This document shows positions 1 to 10,152 of a stretch of DNA of 64,000 bases, piece after piece (within the stretch, counting starts at the first letter, position 1; every line of letters starts with the position of its first letter). Source of the stretch: Panax quinquefolius (taxonomy: Eukaryota; Streptophyta; Magnoliopsida; Apiales; Araliaceae); assembly GCA_020205615.1 (NCBI GenBank), contig CM035171.1:6706399-6770398 (forward strand). Direction: 5' to 3'. A program made the position numbers and the translations under genes. The notes beneath the pieces are model-generated. The model had not been told where the DNA came from. It saw only the letters and a list, made by a program, of their open reading frames with translations, and searched no databases.

Positions 1-728
1 AAGAATTAATCCATGAATCTGTCCAGATTTTATTTACTTTAATCGACGGTCCATATTTAAAGAAAATTTTTTAAATAAAATATAATATATTCTATTTATA
101 TAAAAACATTTTACTATGCAAACACTATGCAATACTATGCAAAACACTATGCAAAACACTATGCAACACTATGCATAATAAAATATAATATATTCTATTT
201 ATAGAATAACTTTAATAAAGTATTCTATTTTATATAAAAAGATGTTTCGCTTTTATTACGTTAATAATACGAATAAAACAAAACGTCATTATCGCTATAA
301 TAATTCATATTATTAATCGACAATAATGGAATCAAACCGAGTGACTTCTCACATAGGCATCAATAATCAATACCGTGTAAGTGTCTTATGCAACCACACG
401 ACATCGTATTCTTTACTTTTTACTACCGAGTAGTTCAACAAGATCAACCAGTAAAACTTCCGCCGTTATTTTAATAAAATATTTTTGTCGCTTTCTCAAT
501 CCGATAATAATTTCGTTGTAGGGTCCACCAATGATTGAGCCATTGTATTTAATATTCCCCGCTAAACCGAATATTCTCCACCAATCGAATATAATATAAC
601 CACTTGCATACTTTTACAAAATTTATAAATACTACCCACAACTATAATATTATCTTAAATTCACACCATAATATAAAAAATTATTTCGACAAAATTTAAA
701 TCTTTATTGATAAAACTGGGTCTCTCAC
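1..728 (-). mobile_element. Family-B gypsy LTR, truncated by window start
   Basis: This stretch matches the right-hand part of the two family-B LTRs at 14837-17249 and 20885-23316. It shares the 'actatgcaa' tandem block, the segment starting 'taatggaatcaaaccgag', and the terminal 'gggtctc(t)ca' end. It stops at about 728, where Copia-A pol sequence starts. What follows is copia and not a gypsy purine tract, so it is either a solo LTR or the 5' LTR of a minus-strand element whose body lies to the left of the window. The target duplication cannot be checked. Confidence 0.8.
115..180. repeat. Short tandem repeat 'actatgcaaaac' inside LTR
   Basis: About five imperfect copies of a 10-12 bp unit (actatgcaa, actatgcaaaac). 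The same block recurs in the other family-B LTRs at about 16637-16700 and 22700-22765, so it is a fixed feature of that LTR. Confidence 0.8.
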
Positions 729-1890
729 CGATTTACGATTCTTGGCAGGTACAATAGGTCTATCTACGTGTTCCTCTTATTTGACTTATAGTATTTTGTG
801 GTTCTTGAACTTTTCAAGATCTATTATCCTCCCACTAGCCCTTGAATGATAAACACCTTTATCTTAGAGGTCATGCGTGTTCGCAACAACAAACACCTTT
901 TGCTAAGTAGGATTATAGAACATATACCCTAAACTTACTTTAGGATGTGCCACAAATCGACACTTATAAAATCTTGTCCCAAGCTTATCCTTTGAAACCT
1001 TTTCACATAAGTTGACAAACCCTTATCTTAACATACTTAAGATTAGAAATCCTCCCCGTCCATAACTTTTATGGAGTCTTGGGGCTGATTTTGAGGTTAC
1101 ATTTTTCGTAGATATGCAGCCCATTTCTAGGACATTATCCCGTAAGGATACCGGAATGTCGGTAAAATCATTATGGATGGACCGCACTACGTCCCAACAA
1201 GGTACGATTTTTCATTCGGATACATCAATCAATTATCAGTGTATCGTGATGTGTCCATTATGAGAAAACCATTTGAGATGATCTAGAAACTTATTGCACA
1301 AGTATTTATTCTTTGATCTAATCAAAGAATCTTAATACATTGCCAATTTGTTTCACTTCTGAATTCTTTGAACCTTTCAAATAATTCAAACTTGTATTTT
1401 AGCAAATACACACATTCAACTCTTTGAATGATCATCTCCTTTTCTTATACTAATTTGTTCAATATGCAAAATTATTTTCATATAAGTCAAGTATACAAAA
1501 TTTATTAAGTAATATTCCGCTTCTATACAAAACATTATTATTATAAATAGAACAACAATTGTTCTTAATTATAATACCAAAATTTCATTGTCCAACAATA
1601 AAATGAAAATAATATTTTTTTTAACAAGAATTGGAATACAATAACAACTTATCGACTTAATAGATTTGCCCAGAAGGCGATCTTAAACTATAAGTTTCTA
1701 TAGCTAATCGCAGAACCTTTGCTTCATTTTCCACACATAGGATTACTTATATTTGTTTAGCTTTCTTACTTTTAGTCCATTCATAAATCTATATTTATGA
1801 TAACCAAAGTCGATATCCAATATCCAAGTAGAACCTCGACTTAAAGAAAAATTTATTTTAAATCATGAACAAATTTGTATTAGAATCTGA
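729..1890 (-). pseudogene. Copia-A pol remnant (protease to integrase/RT junction)
   Basis: Reading right to left, this is copia pol. It holds a remnant of the protease region with its Asp-Thr motif context, integrase-core-like sequence near 1260-1400, and the integrase tail and pre-RT linker near 729-1060. The order and sequence match Copia-B 33430-34560. The reading frame is broken many times. Reverse transcriptase and RNase H are absent because the element is cut at 728 by an LTR. Assignment rests on colinearity with Copia-B, where the integrase-like peptides are easier to read. Confidence 0.7.
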
Positions 1891-2454
1891 AACTTCACTA
1901 AGCTTCTTTGGTTAGCCTCTGCAAGATGCTTCTCGCAGCTTTTCCCGAGTGTCCAGTGCTTATTGCGGTTGAAGCAAACTCCTTTGCTATCCGTGACGCT
2001 TTTGTTCTTATTATCCTTTGTTTATGCCTTTCTATATACCTTTTTGAATCATTCTTCTTTCGTAAGATCCTTTGGCCCCTACCAAGAAGACATGGTCTTT
2101 CTTGGTTGGAGAGTGACTCTCAACATTTTTCAATATGTTAAGCAAATCAATGAGGTCGATATCTAGCTTGTTCATATGAAAATTCACAACAATTGTCAAA
2201 GGAGTCCTGGAGTGAGTGCAAGATCAAATCTTGGCTCAACTATCCATCCATGACAAAACATGCTGACGCTGAAGCTCGTTACTCATGGATGCGAGCATGA
2301 TGCATTGAGCCAACTGTGCATCATCTTGCCACTTTCTAAAAGTAGCATTCTCTCTCTCGAGGCATTGTGCGCAACTATCATGCGAGGATAGGCGTATTAA
2401 GGACATAAGATAGCTTTTCAAATGATGAGAACTATTCTCAAATTCCTTAACCAA
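1891..2454 (-). pseudogene. Copia-A gag remnant (UBN2-type) with internal deletion
   Basis: The minus-strand frame from 2454 reads a gag peptide with the signature 'CIMLASMSNELQRQH', typical of the UBN2/gag-polypeptide family of plant copia elements. It then jumps to the segment that precedes 'DLILHSLPDSF'. Relative to Copia-B, about 177 bp (Copia-B 32826-33002) are missing at about 2262. Toward 1900 there is a degraded CCHC zinc-knuckle region. Gag would form the virus-like particle in the cytoplasm; this copy is broken. Confidence 0.78.
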
Positions 2455-2499
2455 TTCGTTTTATTCTTATTCGTTAATTTATCATCTAATATGCTTCGC

Positions 2500-3222
2500 A
2501 GATGATAGTAATTTTAGACATTGTAAAATTACGTAAATGAATTTGTAATTAACAACATTTTAACATACATTCTTTTATTAATTACCAAAATAAATTAGGT
2601 CTTGTTTTAAATTGGTATCTCCCACTATTTTCTTTTCAAACTATATTACCTCACTTATATAGTTCTAAGCAAAATCTAATTAAAGATTTGCTAGTGAGGA
2701 TAAGGATCCCATTTCAAATATATATAGCCTTGTGGTGACACAACAAACTATATATAAATAAATAGGTAGACAACTTTTTGTCAATTACATCAACTATGCA
2801 ACTCCTCAGATTTTGCCTCTTAGATTATTTTGATCAAGTGGTGGCACATCCGAATCAAAATTATCCAAGTTAAGTCCGACCTAGCACTCCATATATTCAA
2901 AAAAAAAATATCATCCTTGTGGTGACACAACAAAACAATATTGTTCAATTTTCTTTATAAGCATCAAATGTGATAAATTAACATCTTAAATACTTAATAC
3001 TTGCCTTGTGGTGACACAACAAACTCATATTAAATATTTAATACTCTATTAATTTTATCATGCTAGAAGGCGACGCTTCGATATTCCAAATATCTTTGAA
3101 CGCTTAGGACTTAATATAAAAATTGAGGGTTTGTTATTAATTTGTCTCATCTTGTTTAGCATACGCATATTTACATATATATATAAAATACGCGTCGTAT
3201 TAATAAACATGCGAAGCATGTT
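2500..3222 (-). other. Copia-A leader with repeated 'gtgtcaccacaa' motif
   Basis: Non-coding part of Copia-A between the primer site and gag. A 'ttgttgtgtcaccacaagg' motif (seen here on the complementary strand as 'ccttgtggtgacacaac') recurs at about 2730, 2920 and 3003, each next to an AT-rich stretch. The same motif recurs in the Copia-B leader at about 32070, 32160 and 32345. The core gtgtcaccacaa contains the short inverted repeat gtg-tcac-cac. Confidence 0.65.
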
Positions 3223-3331
3223 TGCATAATATATAATATATATATAGTATAGCATGCACATATAGAATACTATATTCTACCCGGATTGATTGTGGACTTT
3301 TATTCTAGTTTGTATAATATATAATATATAT
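3223..3331. repeat. ~89-bp tandem duplication at the Tekay-1 insertion site
   Basis: The segment from 'cataatatataatatat' through 'ttattctagtttg' (3223-3312) is followed directly by a second copy beginning 'tataatatataatatat'. That second copy is split by Tekay-1 and resumes at 12929 as 'tatatatagtatag'. Copia-B (31780-31870, inverse) holds a single copy. A 5-bp TSD of TATAT is compatible but uninformative in this AT-rich site. Confidence 0.75.
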
Positions 3332-3894
3332 TGTGACGCCCCCAAAATAGGTATACACAACACCCATTCTGAGTCGCCAAATACATGGTACAAGAAGCAA
3401 ACTACAACTTCAATAATACAAATGTCGTGTGAAATACGACAATATATACTGTGAGTTTAAATACAAATATTATCTTCTAGACAATATCTATACTCAAATA
3501 AATCCTCATCACATTTATTGATACATTATTTTACAAAATGGTGAGGACTACTAAACAACTCTCTCTAGAACCTTCATTCCATACCCCGACTAAGACTCGC
3601 TACATTCTCGCCTCCCGAGAAGAAAAAAATGGAACAACAAGGAAAAGGGTGAGCTCAACTAGCTCAAGAAAGAATATTATGACTAAGATAATATACAACA
3701 AATTATCGTTAGTCTTCAACAGGGAAAAATTTGATAGAATACAATGACAACAACAAGTTTCGGATCAATATTCGCAATGAAATAATAATTCATAGAAGAG
3801 TTACGTAGAGAATGAAATCTACTATAATCTATGAATTTAACAAATCCATCATCAATATTTTATCCTCAGAACATCAATCAATATTCATCTCAAA

Positions 3895-4145
3895 TCAAAT
3901 ATTCATCTTTGCACTACAGCCCAAAGATATTCATCAATCGGTCATGTTCATCTCAACACTGCTCATCTTTGCACTAAAGGCCAAAGATATTCATCAATCG
4001 GTCATGTTCATCTCAACACTGCTTCATCTTTGACTACTGAAGCCAAAGATATTCTTCAAATCATTCATCTTTGCACTACGTGCCAAAGATATTCTTCAAA
4101 ATCATTCATCTTTGCTACAAAGCCAAAGATATTCAATAATATCAT
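3895..4145. repeat. Hairpin-forming tandem array in LTR
   Basis: Five imperfect units of about 40-62 bp, each with ATCTTTG then a loop of about 10 nt (cactac-ggc type) then CAAAGAT, so each unit can form a 7-bp stem. Equivalent arrays lie at 10705-10955, 24415-24605, 41100-41290, 48570-48775, 54420-54625 and 57830-58030. Between units the loop bases vary far more than the stem. Confidence 0.8.
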
Positions 4146-4374
4146 CATTTAAGACCGAGGATGATGAAAAATATTTTTAAAGAACGAATCCAAAGGAAAC
4201 AAAATGACAAGGATTAAGGATTCGTATTTGTTTTATCCATGTCCAACAATACCTCAAAAATAATCATAGTGGTGTAAAATTCAAGAATGATCAAAACATG
4301 GATACAATCAAAGCTAGTATCCAAAATAGATATTTTGACTTAAAAGAAGAAATTTTATTTTTCGATGAATAAAG

Positions 4375-4565
4375 TGCCATATACGTGAATAGTGCCGATA
4401 TCGTGAATAGTCTTAGATACGTGAATAGTAACTCAGACACCAAAAGATAGAAATTCCACAAAAAAAACATTTTCACGCTTCATGAATAGTACTCGTGAAT
4501 AAGAACTCGTGAATAAGAATCATGAATAAGTAACTCGTGAATAAGAACTCATGAATAAGAACCCC
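4375..4565. repeat. Tandem 'gaatagtaactcgt' array in LTR
   Basis: About ten short copies, in two clusters, of a 13-18 bp unit (variants 'gaataagaactcgt', 'gaatagtgccgatatcgt'). Equivalent arrays occur at 11185-11380, 24015-24185, 40725-40865, 49005-49155, 54855-55025 and 57380-57590. Copy number differs between LTRs. Confidence 0.8.
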
Positions 4566-4837
4566 GACATGAAAAAGTTCTAAATTTGATAAAACTTCAG
4601 ATCAACATTTCAAAGATAATGATATTGAAGAAATAATATCATTACGAAAAAAAATAATATCCCTTACCTCAAAGAATCAAGATTTCTTGGAGGAAGGTCT
4701 CAAGTGATCTTTGAATGAAACTTGTCTTGAACAACAACTCTCAAAGTATCTAAATACTCACAAAATACGCTCAATAATATAGAGAGAGAAGAGAAAAACT
4801 TTGTTTACGGTGTGATTTTCAATTCTAACTTAGCCCT

Positions 4838-4847
4838 CTATTTATAG
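4838..4847 (-). promoter_or_regulatory. LTR TATA box (Tekay-1 3' LTR)
   Basis: On the minus strand this reads CTATAAATAG, followed downstream by a CT-rich 'ctctctatatta' stretch. It is conserved at 23745, 40436, 49426 and 57102 in the other family-A LTRs. Probable RNA polymerase II core promoter that sets the U3/R boundary. Confidence 0.6.
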
Positions 4848-6100
4848 GAAAATGTTAGCCGTACCAAGGCACTTGACCTACACTCGATGGCTTTACTCGC
4901 TACTATTGCCACCCACCACATTTGAAATAAAATTCAGCACATTTCTTCACCAACCACAAGTGGGGCCCACTCAATTCTAGAATTTTCCACCAAAATCAAT
5001 TATAAACCTAATTTCCTAATCGGACACCTCTTAAAATTCATAACAAATCATTCGTACATTTTAACGGTTCAAAATTTGTGGACATATACTCAACTTATGT
5101 ATGTATAACATACCCAAAAATTACCACAATCCAACGGTCGGATTAAAAATTATAACCCCGCAAGATATATCTCAAAACCCCCGATTTGATTTTTAACACC
5201 TCCAATCCGATAAAATACCGATAAAACACCTCAACATTAATTCCTTCATTAATAACCACATAAATAAATCCATCATTTATATTCATATAAAATAAATATT
5301 TCCTTATCATATGAATCAATAATTAATTATTCACAAATAATATTACGTAATCACATTTATGATAACCAGTGCTCCTCCCGAAAGAGGGGCTTTCCGATAA
5401 GGATTTCTCCTTATCGGCCGCAATTAGGTGACCAAACCTCTCCTTAGATGTAACTTTCTAGACATTGCCAATAATGTTATCTAATAATATTATTCAAATA
5501 ATATGAATTATTGATCCGATAATGGGAAATATCATGCGTTGACAATTATTGAAACAATAATAATATAAAATATCAACGCAGAAATTATCAATCAATAAAA
5601 TAAAATATTGAGCAAGAATTACTGTGAAAATTATTGAGTAGTGCCATCTTACGTGCGAATCAATAATTCAACAATCTTGTAATACTGGTAATTCTTTCGT
5701 GTAACCACGCCATTCATCAGTATTTTAACCACCGGTATTCCAATAGTCTTAATTGATAATAACTACGCCATTTATTTATAACCACCCAAACTTTGTCGCT
5801 TTCCTCATCCAATCGCTTTTCAGTTATGGGCCCACACATGGTCAAGGCTGGCCGCATTTAATATTCCCTACGAAAGATTTAATATTCCACGACCAAACGA
5901 ATATTCCCTAACAAAGATCACGAATATTTCACGACCAAACGAATATTCCCCACAAAAATGAATATTTTATAACCACTTGCTTATTTTGAAATATTTGCGT
6001 ATTTAACCCTTAACTATCCACATTAATCAAATCAACCTTACTATTTCAAAATAATAAATAAAGGAAATTCCTTTTTATTTAAAAAATTTCGGGTCTTACA

Positions 6101-7560
6101 ACCTCCTTCCTTATGAAATTTCGTCCTCGAAATTAACGTGACGTACTGGTGTTTCAAAAGGTGAGGATACCTCGCTTTCATTTCCGTTTCCAATTCCCGT
6201 GTCATTTCCTCTATAGCATGATTCCTCCACAAAACTTTAACTTGTGGTATGACCTTTCATGCGTAGGACATGCTCCTTCCTATCCAAAATCTTGACAGTA
6301 CCTCCTCATACGTTAAGTCTTGACTATCTCTCATTCCGCTTCTAACTCAATAACGTGGTTCGGGTCTTTCACATATTTAGGAAGTACGAGATATGTGAAA
6401 CACATTATGAACACGAGACATACTTGGAGGTAACGCAAGTCTATAAAGCTACATTTCCTACTCGGTCAAGAATTTGAAATGGACCGATAAATCGTGGATT
6501 GAGCTTTCCTCTCTTCCCAAATCTTGTAACTCCCTTCCATGGAGCAACTCGCAACAATACATGATCCCCTACATTAAATTCCACATCCTTTCGATGAAGA
6601 TCCGCATAACTCTTTTGTCGATCTTGTGCCGTTTGTATCGTTATCCGAATCATTAAGTATTAACTCTCCGGGTCCCAACAATGTTGCTTCACCCACCTCA
6701 TCCCAACATATTGAGAAGCGACATTTTTGTCCATTTAATGCTTCGAATGGAACCATGCCTATATTTGTTTAATAACTATTGTTGTATGAGAATTCCACCA
6801 ATGGCAAGTACTTATCCCAACTTCCTTTGAAATCTAGGACACAGAGTTTTAATATATCTTCAAGAGTTTGAGTAGTCCTTTCGATTGCTTCATCCGTTTG
6901 AGGATGGTATGCCAAACTAAATCGTAAATCCGTGCCCATAGCTTTCTACAAACTAACCCAAAATCATGAAGTGAATCTTGGGTCACGATCTAAAACTATG
7001 GATCTTGGCATGCCATGCAACCTCACAATCTCATTCACGTCATACTAAAGAAGACGCTCAAGGAATAAGTCTCTCAGATTTGCAGAAATGAGCAAACTTG
7101 GTTAATCTATCAACAATAACCCAAATCGCATCTATGCCTCGAGAAACCTTGGGAAGATTAGTAATGAAATTCAGGGTAATGTGTTCCTACTTCCATTCCG
7201 GAATCTCAAGTGGTTGCAACGGACCCTTAGGTACAAGATGCTCTGCCTTTACACGTTGAAAAGTTAAACATCTCGAGATAAACTACGCAATCTCTCTCCT
7301 CATATTGCTCCACCAAAATGTATGTTGAAGATCACGATACATTTTAGTACTTCCAGGATGGATTGCAAACAATGTGTTGTGTGCCTCCATCATGATTCTA
7401 TCTTCAAATCAAAATCATTAGGAATGCAAAGTCTGGAGTTGACTCAAGTATTCCTTCTTCATCAATTCTCGCCCCTAAATAGCTCCTTCTTGTACTTTCT
7501 TCTTCATACGCATCATCCGGCCGGTGGCTTGAGCGACTTTAACTTTATCGATTAAAGTCG
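6101..7560 (-). pseudogene. Tekay-1 integrase and C-terminal tail remnant
   Basis: On the minus strand this reads the gypsy integrase from about 7560 to 6101. Visible pieces are part of the catalytic core near 6880-7030 (matching the Tekay-3 '[12 protein letters not shown]' region), then 'DVEFNVGDHVLLRV', then 'KLNPRFIGPFQILDRVGNVA', and finally 'LWRNHAIEEMT.ELETEMKARYPHL' near 6120-6240, the usual end of plant Tekay-type polyproteins (tail/chromodomain region). Several frame breaks interrupt it. Integrase would insert the cDNA; this copy cannot. Confidence 0.82.
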
Positions 7561-8110
7561 ATTATACTCAGATATCATCACGTATCAGATATCATCACGT
7601 GGGTACCTAGAGTTTTCATCTCCATCTCTATTATTTGTAAATTATTCAAATTAGTCTTTGACAATATCGATGCAGCGTTCTTGATACGATCTTCTTCTCA
7701 ACACGCCGCCTACCACCACGTTAAACTTTTCCGGATGGCATGGTCGTAACATGTCTTTGAAATGAGTCTCCTCTTGAGTTCTTCAAGCTCTTCCCACATT
7801 CCTTGCTCCATTCGAATTTTGTATTTCTAGTAAGTCACCATATATGGAATAGCGATTCGAGAATATCCTTCAACGAATCTCCGATAATAACCAACTAAGC
7901 TTCAAAGCTACGTATTTCGATTCTCGACTTAGGTTGCTCTCAATCGCGTGACTCATATCCCAATCTTGGATAAAGACGTCACAATGACACCTATCGATTT
8001 ACTATCGCATCGAATATAACGTCCCTACAGAGATTACGGCTTAGTGAATTCCACAAAGGAAGTCACAAGATAAAGGCTCGGTACCAAATTCAATAGTTGA
8101 ATTTTTAACT
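7561..8110 (-). pseudogene. Tekay-1 RT/RNase H remnant with large deletions
   Basis: Only fragments remain: a piece around 7880-7950 matching the Tekay-3 'GYYRRF' region at the RT/RNase H junction, and a piece near 7770-7830 matching 'FEELKRRL'. The RT palm with its catalytic aspartates and most of RNase H are missing. The same abnormal joins occur in the element at 48021-56655 (51290-51830), so the deletion predates at least one round of transposition. Confidence 0.7.
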
Positions 8111-8860
8111 CCTCGAAGTTCAATAGAGCCATTCGATATGAGATTTTAGAAATGAGTTTTGTCACCGGGTTCAAAGTCGATACAAAATTTAATATCGAGC
8201 TTTGGGGAGTAAGCCAAGAAATTCTTCAGAAATACGTCGGAAAAATCAATAACAACAGAATATTATTCAAATCGACGTGTCTTTATTCAAATCCATAACA
8301 CGGACTAAGAAAACTTGACATCCGTAATAAACGAATGACTTCATGGCTTGATATGAAAATGTTTGACTACAATGGTTTGATTGCTTGAATTGAATAACAG
8401 GTTGCTTAGGAATATGAAAACTAACAACCTTACAAAAGCAATCATTTTGGCATGATGAGTAGTTAACCTTAAAATCACATCAAAAGAAAATATCTCTATA
8501 GAAATAAGGTTAACAGGTAATGTGATAGTGCCAACTGAATCAAACAAGATTTATAAACAAGTGGATGTGATGAAAGTTTCTCCTAACGGAGTTTCCACAG
8601 ATAGATCAAAGTCTAATTTCTCCGGAGTCAAGTTTAAACGTTGAGCACATGCAGAGAGATAAAAGAATGGGTAGAACCAATATCTAGTAAGGTATAAACT
8701 TCGCAAAAATTTATAATTAACTAACCCGTGCTAACTTCGTTCGGGTTCCTCGATTTTGACCAAATCACAACAAACGCTTCTTCTTCCCTAATCGTTGACT
8801 TTGACTTTTACGGGACGATCTTTTGAGTCACCGTCCCCATTGAACTAGGTTTCGCCATCT
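8111..8860 (-). pseudogene. Tekay-1 protease region remnant
   Basis: Colinear with Tekay-3 26460-27170. Minus-strand reading gives the aspartic protease neighbourhood, including the conserved 'FDVIL' strand that precedes 'GIDWL', and sequence leading to the start of RT. Multiple frame breaks. Confidence 0.7.
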
Positions 8861-9975
8861 TTGTCAATCTAGAGCGATATGTCCTTCCTTTCCACAATTA
8901 TAGCATACCTTGAACTGTTGTGGGCGCTTTGACCGATATGTCCCTCTTTCCGCATTTGTAGCATATATGACCGGTGGTCTTTCTCCTCCCTTGGAACCAT
9001 TCTTCTCTTGGCGCCGACGCCTCATACGTAGTCGTTGTTGAATCTCCTCTTTTAAAATCTCCTCCCGACTCGCTTCTATTTTCATGGCCACGATTACCAC
9101 CAGAGTGGTTACCGCTTTGTTCAGTATTCTTCTTTCTCCGTTTGGTTATAGTTATTTTGTTGACTACTATCTTGGTATAATCCTCGGTTATGGTCCCTCG
9201 GTTGAACGCGTCTTACGTTATTTCGCTTCTAACAACCGAGAGCCCCGCTGACAACATCCAATAGAGAGAAAATTTATGAAAAATGAGATACTTGACGTAT
9301 GCCGGGTTTCAAACCTCTCGTAAACATCCGCGTCATCGTTCCTCATTCTCCACCAAATGAGGTGCAACCTGGATAACTCATGAACTTCGCCTCGTCTTTG
9401 GGACACACGCCATGTTATTCTCGCTCCACTCTAATAAACTCCACTTCCTTCATATGATTTAATACATTCGGGAAAGTACTTGTCATTGAACTATTTCAAA
9501 ATGTCTCCACGACATCCCGAGTGCAATTTGGATGGAGTACGCTTCATGATTCCCACCAATGTCTGCCTCACCACTTTTAACATAAAGGTGGCGAATGGAA
9601 CTTTCGTTCCTCCGCATCCCAAGACATCGAATATCTTGGTAATTTGTTTGACCCACGCCTCCGCCTTTAATCGGATCCGGCTTTCCCCGCAATTCGGTGG
9701 TCCTAACTCTTTGAACTGCTTGCATTTGTGACCACCCGTGAATTCGCTATCATTTCCTCCTCAGATTTTGAACACGAGTCTCCTCTCGTGCGATTTTGCA
9801 TGAATCGCAAAAAACTTCTAAACATCCCTCGTTCATCATCTCGCTTTCGGTGGTGTTGTTCACAGGAGGAACATTGCCACTGTTGCAGACGTTCTCCTCG
9901 TTGGTAAAGACAGTATCTCCACTCGGTCTCATTTACTCCACTATTAATATTCTCAATCGACATTCTCAAATCATC
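8861..9975 (-). pseudogene. Tekay-1 gag remnant with CCHC zinc knuckle
   Basis: The minus strand from about 9975 begins 'MSIENIN.G' like the other gypsy copies. It continues through a gag core (near 9220-9480, matching the segment after 'YFPESVRRMKEVEF' in Tekay-3) to the nucleocapsid motif 'VCYNCGKEGHIA' near 8880-8920, which binds RNA. The frame shifts repeatedly. In an active element gag forms the cytoplasmic particle. Confidence 0.82.
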
Positions 9976-10152
9976 ATCATAAAACAAGGGTTAATTAAAT
10001 AAATTAACAAATCACATAATACCCCTATAATATGACCAACCAACAAATAAGCTTAGGTAGGACACACTAATGAAGGATTTACTCGCCTCTCCCTCCTAGT
10101 TTTATTCCCCGATCTCCGCCAGAGATCATATCCTAAAGCTCGATATCAACCG
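9976..10152 (-). promoter_or_regulatory. Tekay-1 leader and tRNA primer binding site
   Basis: Directly inside the 5' LTR (plus-strand 10128-10152) the minus strand reads a 'TTGATATCGAGCTTTAGG'-type motif. This resembles the TGGTATCAGAGC primer site complementary to initiator tRNA-Met used by most plant gypsy elements. About 150 bp of leader separate it from gag. Confidence 0.65.

Larger units (their letters stand above)
3332..6100 (-). repeat. Tekay-1 3' LTR
   Basis: Starts 'tgtgacgccc' and ends 'gggtcttaca' on the plus strand, matching 10153-12928 along its whole length. It contains a hairpin-repeat array, a 'gaatagtaactcgt' array and an inverted TATA box (4838-4847). Confidence 0.88.

Noticed and set aside
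1908..2166. Two overlapping plus-strand frames
   Set aside because: They are antisense to the Copia-A gag remnant.
3895..4145. Regular repeats with hairpins, superficially CRISPR-like
   Set aside because: Unit and spacer lengths vary, spacers are themselves repeats, the array lies in LTRs of a plant genome and there are no cas genes.
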